Of a stretch of 24,178 bases of DNA, positions 6,388 through 15,567 are shown in pieces. The position numbers were made by a program, and so were the translations under genes. The notes under the pieces were generated by a model. That model did not search any database. It was not told the DNA's origin and was given only the letters and a program-made list of their open reading frames with translations. This DNA is from HGM04593 sp045591315. GTDB taxonomy: Bacteria > Bacteroidota > Bacteroidia > Bacteroidales > Bacteroidaceae. Where the stretch lies: assembly GCA_045591315.1 (NCBI GenBank), contig JAZNSN010000032.1, positions 1-24,178 on the forward strand, written 5' to 3'. The number at the start of each line of letters is the position of its first letter. The first letter of the stretch is position 1.

Positions 6388-8850
6388 TTATATGAATAAA
6401 TTGACATTGGCTTGTTCGGCTCTATCCATGTATGTGGCAACACCGCCAACTACTACATTGTCGAGCAGTTCATCACGATCTATTCCCATGACATCCATTG
6501 ACATCTGGCAGGCAATGAATTCTACCCCGTTTTCAATAGCTTGCACTCTAAGTTCCTCTAATGAAGCAGCATTTTTCTTTCTCATCAGGTAACGCATTAT
6601 TTTAGCGCCAAAACCCATCATGCTCATCTTGGAAAGAGACAGCTTTGTTGAGTCGGAGGGAAGTGCCCAGCCAAACATTTTGCCAAAAACGTCTTTTTTT
6701 ACTTTGGGCTTTTTAGCCTTTTTTATAGCATTCAGCCCCCAGAAGGTAAAGAAAATGGATACTTTCTTGCCTGTAGCTGCGGCTCCGTTTGCAAGTACAA
6801 AGGTTGCTATGGCTTTGTCAAGGTCGTCGCTGAACAGGATGAGTGTCTTGCCTTTCTCTTCCTTGTTGACATTGTCTGTTTCTCTCGCTCCGGTATTGGA
6901 TTTCTCTATTACAACATGGTGTATGCCATTTTCGGAATGCTTGTCGATAAAAATGTTGCCGGTTGTGTGACACCATGCTTCCGCATCCCTTGGAAAACCG
7001 CTATCGGTTGCACTGATTTCAATACGCTCTCCAGCTTTAACGGTTTCAATAGTTTTTTTCAACTTAAGGATGGGGCCGGGGCATTGGATTCCGCAAGCAT
7101 CGACTTTTATTGTTGTGGCCTGGCATGAATGGGGTGCCTGATTCTCTCCGGCTTTATTGTTGTCCGGTGTTGTAGCAGGGAGCAGTTGCATTGTTGACGT
7201 GTCGTAAGTTTTTAGTCCACCGATAAGATTGCGTACATCCCTATAGCCATTGTCTTTTAGAATGTTTGAAGCCAAGTAGCCTCTTAAGCCTACACTGCAG
7301 AACAGATATACCGGACGTTCCATAGGCAGCTCTTTCATGCGTTCACGCAGTTCTTCCAGAGGTATATTGATTGCTCCGGGAATAGTTCCCAATTCAAATT
7401 CTTCCCTTGTGCGTACATCAACCAATGTGATGCGTGAGATGTCGGTTTCGGATAGTTCTCTCCAGTAGAGCGGTGTCATCTTGCCGCTCAGTATGTTGCC
7501 GGCAATATATCCGGTAATTGCAACGGGGTCTTTTGCCGAGGAGTAAGGAGGAGCGTAGGCTTGCTCCAATAAGGTCAGTTCCTCTGTTGTGCCCCCTTTC
7601 TTTATGAACAGAGCATATTGGTCGATTCGCTTATCTACTCCGTCATATCCGACAATCTGCGCTCCATATAAACGTCCATCGGTAGGAGAAAATGTTATTT
7701 TTATGCTCATTGGCAGTGCTCCGGGGTAATAGCTTGCATGCGAGCTTGCGTGTGTAGTGGCTGATAGGTACGGAATTCCCATCTGTTTGAGCCTTTTGCC
7801 GGGCAGACCGGTGCTCGCTACTGTAATGTCAAAGACTTTGGCTATAGATGTTCCTATAGAGCCTTCGTAGCTCAAGACATTGCCAAACACCATATTGTCG
7901 GCTGCAATACGTGCTTGGCGGTTCGCCGGACCGGCAAGAAAGTTTAACCATGGTTTCCCTGTGGTTGGATGAGGATATTCAATAGCATCACCGACTGCAT
8001 AAATGTTTTCGTCAGACGTCTGCATGTGTTTGTTGACATATATTCCTTGCATCTCTCCTAATCTAAGTCCTGCTTTTCGGGCAAGTGTGGTTTCGGCTTT
8101 TACTCCGATTGAAAGCAGGACCAGGTCTGATTCTAATTTTATGCCCGATTTAAGATGCACTGTCACTTTTCCGCTATTATCGGTGAATGACTCTACAGTT
8201 TGCCCTAAGAATAACAGTATGCCTTTTTCCTGCAGTTGCTTGTGGACAAGTGATGCCATGGAGAAATCGATAGGGCTCATTACTTGATGCCCCATTTCTA
8301 CAATGCTGACCCGAATCCCTCTATGATGCAGATTCTCTGCCATTTCCAGACCGATGAATCCGCCGCCCACTATCACTGCATTCTTTACCTCTTTTTGTTG
8401 CATGTAGCTTTTGATCCTGTCTGTGTCGGTCACGTTCCGCAGAGTGAATATTCCTTCGCTGTCTATGCCTGGTAAAGGGGGACGTACAGGAGAAGCTCCC
8501 GGTGAAAGCAAAAGCTTGTCGTAGCTTTCTGTGTATTCGCGTCCGTCCGAAGTGCGGATATGTACTTGCTTTTCTATGGTGTCAATGCCAATGACTTCGC
8601 TATTTACACGCACATCAATGTTGAACCGTTTGCCGAAACTCTCAGGGGTTTGTACGAAAAGGCGTTCGCGTTCTTCAATTACGCCTCCGAGATAATAAGG
8701 TAAACCGCAATTGGCGTAAGAAATGTGTTCTCCTTTCTCAAAAAGGATGATTTCTGCCTGTTCTGTGTTGCGGCGAATTCGCGCTGCGGCTGTTGCACCG
8801 CCTGCAACACCGCCAATAATGATGAATTTGGAGTTTGTCTTTGTTTTCAT
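6388..8850 (-). CDS. CoA-disulfide-reductase-like flavoenzyme fused to rhodanese, TusA and DsrE domains
   Basis: The 820-residue cytosolic protein has four modules. Residues 1-450 are an FAD/NAD(P)H disulfide oxidoreductase: FAD motif GGVAGG (13-18), active-site Cys48 in SYANCGLPYYLGG as in CoA-disulfide and persulfide reductases, the NAD(P)H motif VGGGFIGLEMAE (161-172) and FAD motif YAVGDA (284-289). Residues of about 465-550 are a rhodanese domain with catalytic Cys518 in FCSVGLRG. Residues of about 580-650 are a TusA-like domain with the CPxP motif (Cys590, also Cys586). Residues of about 668-820 are a DsrE/DsrF-like domain with Cys781 (IACQMSM). All four domain families handle sulfane sulfur, so a single chain could pass persulfide sulfur between its cysteines while reducing CoA or glutathione-type persulfides. 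It is the first gene of an operon with the MarR regulator. All key cysteines are present. Confidence 0.93.
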   Translation of the reverse strand: MKTKTNSKFIIIGGVAGGATAAARIRRNTEQAEIILFEKGEHISYANCGLPYYLGGVIEERERLFVQTPESFGKRFNIDVRVNSEVIGIDTIEKQVHIRTSDGREYTESYDKLLLSPGASPVRPPLPGIDSEGIFTLRNVTDTDRIKSYMQQKEVKNAVIVGGGFIGLEMAENLHHRGIRVSIVEMGHQVMSPIDFSMASLVHKQLQEKGILLFLGQTVESFTDNSGKVTVHLKSGIKLESDLVLLSIGVKAETTLARKAGLRLGEMQGIYVNKHMQTSDENIYAVGDAIEYPHPTTGKPWLNFLAGPANRQARIAADNMVFGNVLSYEGSIGTSIAKVFDITVASTGLPGKRLKQMGIPYLSATTHASSHASYYPGALPMSIKITFSPTDGRLYGAQIVGYDGVDKRIDQYALFIKKGGTTEELTLLEQAYAPPYSSAKDPVAITGYIAGNILSGKMTPLYWRELSETDISRITLVDVRTREEFELGTIPGAINIPLEELRERMKELPMERPVYLFCSVGLRGYLASNILKDNGYRDVRNLIGGLKTYDTSTMQLLPATTPDNNKAGENQAPHSCQATTIKVDACGIQCPGPILKLKKTIETVKAGERIEISATDSGFPRDAEAWCHTTGNIFIDKHSENGIHHVVIEKSNTGARETDNVNKEEKGKTLILFSDDLDKAIATFVLANGAAATGKKVSIFFTFWGLNAIKKAKKPKVKKDVFGKMFGWALPSDSTKLSLSKMSMMGFGAKIMRYLMRKKNAASLEELRVQAIENGVEFIACQMSMDVMGIDRDELLDNVVVGGVATYMDRAEQANVNLFI

Positions 8851-9393
8851 TTCTGATGTTTTTTCTAAGCTGTTTAAGTAATATTTTATGTATTTCGTCG
8901 TTTCGTGGCAGTTTAAATTGCTTCCGGAAAGATGTATATATTAGGCTGAAAGTTACAGCCGTCTTTAGGCTCTTTCCCCTTGTATCTCTTTGAGGTTTGT
9001 TCAGTCTTTATATTCAATCGTGCAGTCCCTGGTATTATAAATGCAGTAAGATAAAACTCAAAATCGGTTCGAACTGATTTCCGGGACCTCCATTGCTTGT
9101 TTGTGCACTGCAAATATTGTGAAAGTTTTTTGCAGTATAAAATTTCCAATGGAAAATATTTCCTGTGTTAACTTTTTTTATAATCGAGATTCCTGAACAG
9201 TTTGACTTTTAATTGCCTTAATATGCCATTTATTAATAATACCTTGCTTATGAACTGGCTTATGAACTGGTCAGTTACAACCGGTATTTTCTGTTGTAAT
9301 CGCAGAAAAAACAAACTGTATGCAATTTGTGAAAAAAAGTTTCTGTTAACATAAATTATGTAGATGTAATAATATAGTGTTAAAACCGCAAGT
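8851..9393. other. Intergenic region between divergent transcription units
   Basis: These roughly 540 bases separate the minus-strand sulfur operon from the plus-strand surface-protein operon and should hold both promoters. A 78-codon minus-strand open frame at 8913-9149 has no recognisable motif and no good support as a gene. The stretch from 9150 is very AT-rich. It contains an exact tandem 12-bp duplication (9247-9258 and 9259-9270) and a small inverted repeat (TTTTCTG at 9287-9293 with CAGAAAA at 9303-9309). No minus-strand TAnnTTTG box was found for the oxidoreductase gene. No tRNA or known RNA is seen. Confidence 0.5.
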
Positions 9394-9401
9394 TATTTTT
9401 G
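9394..9401 (+). promoter_or_regulatory. Candidate -7 promoter box for the propeller/TonB operon
   Basis: TATTTTTG matches the Bacteroidota -7 consensus TAnnTTTG exactly and lies 29 nt before the start codon at 9431, giving a short A-rich leader. No convincing TTTG box is seen 19-21 nt upstream, so support is only partial. Confidence 0.45.
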
Positions 9402-9430
9402 TATAAAACTAAGAAAAACTTAATTAATCA

Positions 9431-12400
9431 ATGATCATTAATCTGAAAAAAGTCCTTACGGCTATTCTTGTAGCCGGTTCTTTGCATGGAGTGGCTTTTT
9501 CTCAAGCCATATTGCCTGCCGACACAATGACAACATTTGTCAAACAACAAAAATACGATCCTTATTTTCAGGAGCCCCTGCCTTTAAGTGCTCCTGTATG
9601 GATGCAAAGAATTGCAGAAAACCCGTCAGGTGTCAATTTTTACGAGATGCAAGAGCTTTTCAACGAGTGGAAGGCGAGTGACGTAAATGTCCGTGTAAAG
9701 ACTGTTGACCATAAGCCGGCATACAATTTCTATCGCCGTTGGATGGCGGCGTACCGTGATTTTGTTGCCGGGGACGGCTCAATTGAACTGCCGGATATTA
9801 ACGTATATGCAGCAAAAGTCGATGCAATGAACAGGCGTGCCGCGTCGGTCAATGCTTCAAGGGCTGCCGGCGAAAGACCTGTTTGGCGCAATATCGGGCC
9901 GAACCGCACCTATGAGCATAAGAACGGCGAGGTAAAACGCAAGGACTCTCAGGTATGCGTCTATCGCATAGCAGTGAGTCTGAGCGACAGTGCTACGCTG
10001 TATTGTGGTACTGAGGCCGGTGTGGTTTTCAAGACTGCCAATCATGGTATGACTTGGCAACCCTGCGCTCCGCAACATTACTTCGGTGGTCCGATATACA
10101 GCATTGCCATTGACCCGGTTGACAAGAATATTGTTTATGTGGGCGGTGGTCCATGGCTTTGGAAGAGTGTTGATGGAGGTGATACATGGGTACGTTGTGG
10201 CGGCATAGCAAGTCGAGTGAATTCCATACGCATAAATCCTGAAAACAGACTGATTATCACGGCTTCGGCAGGAAGCAAGCATGAAGACAGGTCGGGAAGC
10301 GGTTTTTATATTTCCGAGGATGGAGGCGAGAATTTTGTGTGTACAATGAGCGGAATATGTTTTGACCATGAGCTTCAACCTGGTAACTCTAAACGAATCT
10401 ATCTTGTTCGACGCGAGACAGTAGGCGTATGGGCCGGAATATATGTGTCGGAAGATGGTGGCTACAGCTGGCAGCAAAAGGAGTTGCCGGTGTCGATGAT
10501 GATATGCGGCCGTTTGGCGGTGAGTCAGGCTGCCGGTGGTGAGAATTATTTATATGCACTTGTTACTTGTGATTCGTGGGGATACGATTCCGGTCCTCAA
10601 GGCGGCAAGGGGGAACCGTTCATATTGCTGTCGAAAGATGCCGGCGAGAGTTGGGAAGACAAGACCGTGAACAAGGGCAGTTGGCATTGGAGCAATACAT
10701 TTTCTCCGATTATGGACGAAACCGGTGGTCAAGGCTATTTCGATATGATGATAGGTGCGTCGGCAACAAATCCTGCACATGTGCTTTTCGGTCTCACTTC
10801 TCTATACCGCTCTACCGAAGAAGGTACATGCAACTACCGTGATCATGGCATAGGAGGTTATCAGCGCAGTGATTGGATGCATTGTGATATACAGGATATT
10901 GCAATACACCCGTGCGGCGATACTTGGATTTGCAATGATGGAGGTATAAAGTATTCACGCGACTTCTTCGAGACTAAAGGCGAGGATCGCTATGATGGTA
11001 TTTATGCTTCTGATTATCAAGGATTGGGCGTAGGATGGAATGAGGATGTCATGGCAGCCGGTCGGTGGCACAATGGTGATGTTGTCCATGCATCTACTTA
11101 TGGTGAAGGAAATTCGTTGCATGTCGGCGGTGTGGAAATTGCAACCGGTTATGTAATGAAGAGTAATCCCTGGAAAGTATATTTTACCGATGCCTCTACA
11201 CGTATAATGCCCCGTGAAATGGATGGAACTGTCGGTGAGGATTACCGTACCTGGTTCAGTGAAAAAAAACCTTATGAGGCTTTGCGTATTAATGGCGAGA
11301 TAGCAACAGATCCGCGTTATGCACTGAAGGTTTTTCTTCAGGATATGACCAATCCGCAAGAGGGATATATATCATACGATGAAGGTGCATCGTTCCAAAA
11401 AACGTTCGACAGTGAAGGTGAGGACTTTTACAGTTATGAGTTTGCGCGCACAGACCCTGATCGTGTATATATATCGGGAACATGGAATGTTTGGCGATCT
11501 GATGATGGCGGACTGACATTCAGCGAGTGTGGCTCCCGTCCATTTCCTGATCTTGATGGAAATATGCATTTTACACGTGTTGTGGTCGATCCTAATGATG
11601 AGGATCATCTGCTTGTCATCTGCAACGATCTTCGTGGAATGGTGGCAGAGAGCTTTGATGGCGGAAAGAACTGGTCACGTTATGATTTGGCGAATATCTC
11701 CGGGATACGCGTGCATCAAATAATACTTGTTGGTGATGAGTTTGATAGCTGTTATATAACAAGCTATGATGGTGCAAATGTTTATTTCCGTGATAATACC
11801 ATGAATGAATTCATTGACTATTCAACCGGTCTTAATCCCGGTGCCCGAATTTCAAAGGTTGTGCCTTTCTACAAGAATGGAGTTTTGCGTATGGCTACAG
11901 ATCAGGGGCTCTGGGAGGCACCGCTGTATCATCAGGATTTTGTTGCAGTGGCACAGCCTATGGCTTTAAATCTTGGCAGTGGGGATTTAACGCTCAGCCC
12001 ATACAAAGAGGTCCAGTTCGACAGCTATAGCATTGTACGTCAGGATGAGAATACCAGGTGGCAATGGAGCTTCTCTCCGCAGCCGGAGTATGTGAGTGAC
12101 GCTTCGGCGCGTAATCCGCGTGTCGTATTCGGGAATCCAGGCAGCTACGATGTTACTCTCACCGTGACTACTCCGGCTGGAACATCATCGCGCACAATCA
12201 AGAATATGATTACAATCGAAGGCTCTACAGGCATCGATGAGGCCAGGATTGGCGAGGTAGGTGTCAGGAAGGCTCTCCTTGAACGAGGCGAGAATATTTC
12301 CCTTGTTACTACCGGCCTTGATTCCGAGGCTGTATTCACAGTGCATGGAATGAGAGGACAGTTATTGCTAACGAAGGTAATCGATGCTGCGGACAACAGT

Positions 12401-12496
12401 GTTGAGGTCGATTTGGGCAGCATGCCGCCGGGTGTATATATATATTCCATAAATTGTTCATCACAGAAATACTTCGGTCAATTCATAATCAAATAA
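9431..12496 (+). CDS. T9SS-exported Asp-box (sortilin/BNR-like) propeller protein with PKD-like domain
   Basis: The 1021-residue protein has a signal peptide (1 to about 25, ending AFSQA). After a helical N-terminal region (about 50-125) comes a long propeller region with repeated Asp boxes: SVDGGDTW (246-253), SEDGGENF (295-302), SEDGGYSW (340-347), then SKDAGESW, SDDGGLTF and SFDGGKNW. These are typical of VPS10/sortilin and BNR repeat folds. A PKD-like domain (about 860-930, SYDVTLTVTTPAGTSS) precedes a T9SS type A sorting tail (about the last 75 residues, with PPGVYIYSINCSSQKYFGQFIIK-like ending). It is therefore expected to cross the outer membrane by T9SS and be surface-attached or released. 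No glycosidase catalytic residues can be assigned; Asp boxes alone do not show sialidase activity. It is followed after 6 nt by a paralogue and then by a TonB-dependent receptor, suggesting substrate binding for uptake. Confidence 0.88.
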   Translation: MIINLKKVLTAILVAGSLHGVAFSQAILPADTMTTFVKQQKYDPYFQEPLPLSAPVWMQRIAENPSGVNFYEMQELFNEWKASDVNVRVKTVDHKPAYNFYRRWMAAYRDFVAGDGSIELPDINVYAAKVDAMNRRAASVNASRAAGERPVWRNIGPNRTYEHKNGEVKRKDSQVCVYRIAVSLSDSATLYCGTEAGVVFKTANHGMTWQPCAPQHYFGGPIYSIAIDPVDKNIVYVGGGPWLWKSVDGGDTWVRCGGIASRVNSIRINPENRLIITASAGSKHEDRSGSGFYISEDGGENFVCTMSGICFDHELQPGNSKRIYLVRRETVGVWAGIYVSEDGGYSWQQKELPVSMMICGRLAVSQAAGGENYLYALVTCDSWGYDSGPQGGKGEPFILLSKDAGESWEDKTVNKGSWHWSNTFSPIMDETGGQGYFDMMIGASATNPAHVLFGLTSLYRSTEEGTCNYRDHGIGGYQRSDWMHCDIQDIAIHPCGDTWICNDGGIKYSRDFFETKGEDRYDGIYASDYQGLGVGWNEDVMAAGRWHNGDVVHASTYGEGNSLHVGGVEIATGYVMKSNPWKVYFTDASTRIMPREMDGTVGEDYRTWFSEKKPYEALRINGEIATDPRYALKVFLQDMTNPQEGYISYDEGASFQKTFDSEGEDFYSYEFARTDPDRVYISGTWNVWRSDDGGLTFSECGSRPFPDLDGNMHFTRVVVDPNDEDHLLVICNDLRGMVAESFDGGKNWSRYDLANISGIRVHQIILVGDEFDSCYITSYDGANVYFRDNTMNEFIDYSTGLNPGARISKVVPFYKNGVLRMATDQGLWEAPLYHQDFVAVAQPMALNLGSGDLTLSPYKEVQFDSYSIVRQDENTRWQWSFSPQPEYVSDASARNPRVVFGNPGSYDVTLTVTTPAGTSSRTIKNMITIEGSTGIDEARIGEVGVRKALLERGENISLVTTGLDSEAVFTVHGMRGQLLLTKVIDAADNSVEVDLGSMPPGVYIYSINCSSQKYFGQFIIK

Positions 12497-12502
12497 ACAA
12501 CT

Positions 12503-15500
12503 ATGAAATTCAAGGAAATAATAATTTCATCACTTTTAATCATTACGTTTGCAGTCATGCAGGCGAGTGTCTTAGAGAAGAGTGATTCGCTTTTCACTCC
12601 ATATAAGTTGAACTATCTTCCAGCCGGCTCTCCTCCCTGGATGGCGCAGCTGGCCAATCCTCATGGGCTCGACTATAAGGCTATGACTGATAGTTTTGAG
12701 GTCTATCTAAAGGAGACACCGGGAGCACGTTACAAGTCGCGTGATACAAAACAGGTAGTAAACCACTTTCGTCGTTTTCAGAAGGCGTATCTTCCTTTTG
12801 TACAGTCCGACGGCATCATAAGGCTCCCTTCTGCATCGCTTTATCATAATGACGTGAAGAAGGCCGCAACCGAAGTACGGATGGCGCGTGCAAAGCGTGC
12901 GCGTGCAGCTGCAACCGGAGCAAGTGAACAACGGGAATGGAAAGTGATATCTCCGATAGTGACATACGACTATCAGCATAAGAAAATGTCTCCGGCACAG
13001 TCGAACATACAGCGTTTCAAGGCTTCTCGTTCGAACCCGGATATAATATATTGCGGTTCGGAGACAGGTCTTGTCTTTCGTACTGATGACAAGGGCGAGA
13101 CATGGACTCCGTGCAACGATGGCGAATGGATGGCCGGTGAAATAACGACGGTCGATGTAAGTTCATATAATCCCGACCGCGTGCTCGTAGGCGCAGGCGG
13201 AGTTTTCTGGATAAGTAGCGACGGCGGAAAGAACTGGGATGACATAACACCAGAAAGGGCGACCTATGCCCGTACGAACTCTGCGCTGTTTCATCCGCAG
13301 GACGACAATATAATCCTTGCCGGTGACCGTGCCCAACTATGGCGTTCTGCCGACGGCGGTGCATCGTGGCAGCGGATGCTCGCAGGAATGGTGTTCGATA
13401 TAAAGTTCTCTGTTCAGAACCCGGATGTCTGCTATGTGGCAATAGAACAGGACTATACGGTAAAACTCTATAAGAGTGCCGACGGCGGTGCATCGTGGAA
13501 TTTGCTCGAACTTGACGGACAGCCGCTTATAAGCGCACGCATAGGTCTCAGCGAAGCTCCATCCGGTGCTGATTATGTGTATCTGTGGGCATGTCGCAGA
13601 AATCATCTTTCTCAACCGGGCCCCCTATATTTTAGTGGCCCGCCTTTGCTATACAAAAGTACCGATGGGGGTGCATCATTTATTGTAATCGATCCGGTTG
13701 AGCAAATGGAAACAGTTGACAAGAATGGCGGTCAGGGCTATTACGACCTGGTATGTACGGCATCTGCGACCGATCCCGAACTGTTGCTTGTAGGAATCAT
13801 TCAGCTGTACCGCTCAAGCGACGGCGGAAAAACATTGGAGAATGTGGGCGGTTATTACGGCCGTTTCGACCTTCATTGCGATATGCAGTGCGTGCAGACA
13901 AACGGTGTTGGCGATACCTGGCTTTCAACCGATGGCGGCATGATATACAGCAACGACTTCTTCCTTGCCGATGCCCAACCCAAGCTGCATGGCCTGTATG
14001 CTTCTGAGATGTGGGGATTTGACCAGGGCTGGAACGAGGATGTGATGGTGGGCGGCCGTAACCACAACGGAAATATGTCTCAGCTCGACCGTTACAACGG
14101 AGTCACTCTCTCTATGCGCGGTTCGGAGCGTCCTACAGGATATGTGTTCCTCTCCAATCCGCGCAAGGTGGCATTCAGCGATTCGGAGAATGTTGTCATG
14201 CCCGATGACTGGCGCGATGAATTCGTGCCGTTCCTCGACTATTGGACTTACCCTAAGGAGTCCTCGCAGCATGGTATGGGACTGGAGTTTGACCCTCGTT
14301 ATGCACAATGCTTCTATATTGTGCGTGGAACATATGATGAAGAATATAGAACATTGTGGCGTACCCGCGATGATGGCGCGTCATTTTCGTCGGTTTATAC
14401 GTTCGATTATCCAATAACAGCTTTTGCTCTTTCACGTGCTAATCCCGACAAAATTGTGGTGATGACATGGGGTACCCTTTATTTCAGTACTGATGCAGGC
14501 GAGACATTCACAATGATTTCGCTTCCCGAAGAAATGAAGCAGAGTGTGAATTACAAGCTTGCGTTGAGTCCTGTAGATGAGAACGAAATATGGGTGAGTG
14601 ATAGTAATCCAGGCGGACTATGGCGTACAACGGACAATGGCGCTACATGGGAGAAACTTGACAATGGGCTCGCTTTCCCTAATTGGGAAGGCAATGTTGA
14701 GGCGCATAGCATCGGCCGTTTCTTTCTTACAGGCAATGAGAAGAATGCTGCTTATGCAATTGCATATACAATGGGTTACCTCAATGAGAGTTACACGACT
14801 CCACGAGGACGAGTGCTTTATCGTGATGACACGACCAATGGATGGATGCCGTTCAGCGAAGGGCTTCCTAAGGTGGTGAACCTTAATCGCATGCTTCCTT
14901 TCTATAAGGAGGGTGTCATACGTCTTGCAACTAATAATGGAATATGGGAACGCGAGCTTGTCGATAAGGTGTTCAAGCCGGTTGCTCAGCCAATAATTCT
15001 CAATGCCGGTTCCTGCGACAACACACTGCCGGACTATCCACGTACCATACAGCTCGACAGCTATAGTATTGTAAACCATAACGGAGCTGAATGGAAATGG
15101 GAAATAACGCCTTCTCCGTTGTCGATATCGGCCGATAATGTACGTAATCCGGTGATAACGATAGAGTCCGATCAGACATACGACATTTCGTTGACGGTAA
15201 CAACACCAGGTGGAACCGATACAAGAAAAATCAAGGGCATGATAAAGGGAAGCAAGCCGGTGCCGGATACCGAAACCGGTATCGGCAACAGCCCGGTTCT
15301 TGGCAAGGAACTGCTTCTGCCAAGCGGCAATGTTGCGAAGGCCGGAGAGAACTTTGTCTTCGAGGCGCGCGAACTTGCTGGGAGTGTCACTCTCGTTGTC
15401 TATGATTCAAGCGGAGCAGTCATGTTCAGATCATCTGCAGGTGAACGCATATCAGTACCTACAAACGGTTTTCCGGCAGGAGTTTATTTCTATATGGGAA

Positions 15501-15547
15501 CGGATGAGGGAGGTTACTGCAAAGCCGGCAAGCTCCTTGTCAAATGA
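12503..15547 (+). CDS. Second T9SS-exported Asp-box propeller protein, paralogue of its neighbour
   Basis: The 1014-residue product has the same architecture as the preceding gene: signal peptide (about 1-21), N-terminal motif PPWMAQLANPHGLDYKAM matching the neighbour's WMQRIAENPSGVNFYEM, then Asp boxes (SSDGGKNW, two copies of SADGGASW, STDGGASF, SSDGGKTL, TTDNGATW), a PKD-like segment (QTYDISLTVTTPGGTDTRKIKGMI) and a T9SS type A tail ending GVYFYMGTDEGGYCKAGKLLVK-like. Shared phrases such as GLYASEMWGFDQGWNEDVMVGGRNHNG versus GIYASDYQGLGVGWNEDVMAAGRWHNG in the neighbour show an old tandem duplication; the DNA has diverged widely. The conserved GWNEDVM and RxHNG stretch inside the propeller marks a shared functional site. 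The gap of 6 nt to the previous gene and 20 nt to the receptor gene indicates a single operon. The function is probably ligand binding at the cell surface; this is inference. Confidence 0.88.
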   Translation: MKFKEIIISSLLIITFAVMQASVLEKSDSLFTPYKLNYLPAGSPPWMAQLANPHGLDYKAMTDSFEVYLKETPGARYKSRDTKQVVNHFRRFQKAYLPFVQSDGIIRLPSASLYHNDVKKAATEVRMARAKRARAAATGASEQREWKVISPIVTYDYQHKKMSPAQSNIQRFKASRSNPDIIYCGSETGLVFRTDDKGETWTPCNDGEWMAGEITTVDVSSYNPDRVLVGAGGVFWISSDGGKNWDDITPERATYARTNSALFHPQDDNIILAGDRAQLWRSADGGASWQRMLAGMVFDIKFSVQNPDVCYVAIEQDYTVKLYKSADGGASWNLLELDGQPLISARIGLSEAPSGADYVYLWACRRNHLSQPGPLYFSGPPLLYKSTDGGASFIVIDPVEQMETVDKNGGQGYYDLVCTASATDPELLLVGIIQLYRSSDGGKTLENVGGYYGRFDLHCDMQCVQTNGVGDTWLSTDGGMIYSNDFFLADAQPKLHGLYASEMWGFDQGWNEDVMVGGRNHNGNMSQLDRYNGVTLSMRGSERPTGYVFLSNPRKVAFSDSENVVMPDDWRDEFVPFLDYWTYPKESSQHGMGLEFDPRYAQCFYIVRGTYDEEYRTLWRTRDDGASFSSVYTFDYPITAFALSRANPDKIVVMTWGTLYFSTDAGETFTMISLPEEMKQSVNYKLALSPVDENEIWVSDSNPGGLWRTTDNGATWEKLDNGLAFPNWEGNVEAHSIGRFFLTGNEKNAAYAIAYTMGYLNESYTTPRGRVLYRDDTTNGWMPFSEGLPKVVNLNRMLPFYKEGVIRLATNNGIWERELVDKVFKPVAQPIILNAGSCDNTLPDYPRTIQLDSYSIVNHNGAEWKWEITPSPLSISADNVRNPVITIESDQTYDISLTVTTPGGTDTRKIKGMIKGSKPVPDTETGIGNSPVLGKELLLPSGNVAKAGENFVFEARELAGSVTLVVYDSSGAVMFRSSAGERISVPTNGFPAGVYFYMGTDEGGYCKAGKLLVK
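13349..13498 (+). repeat. Exact 21-bp duplication encoding two Asp boxes 43 residues apart
   Basis: Bases 13349-13369 and 13478-13498 are identical over 21 bp, both encoding ADGGASW. The 129-nt spacing equals 43 codons, about one propeller blade. DNA-level identity in an otherwise diverged repeat suggests recent gene conversion or duplication of the box. Confidence 0.6.
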
Positions 15548-15567
15548 CAACCGTTTGAGGTATTGCT

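Noticed and set aside
8913..9149. 78-codon minus-strand open frame upstream of the sulfur operon
   Set aside because: No motif, no recognisable family and an unremarkable start; it lies in an AT-rich intergenic stretch, so it is not annotated as a gene.
9431..12496. Sialidase or glycoside hydrolase function for the Asp-box protein
   Set aside because: Asp boxes are structural. No arginine triad or other sialidase catalytic set could be identified, so only a propeller fold is claimed.
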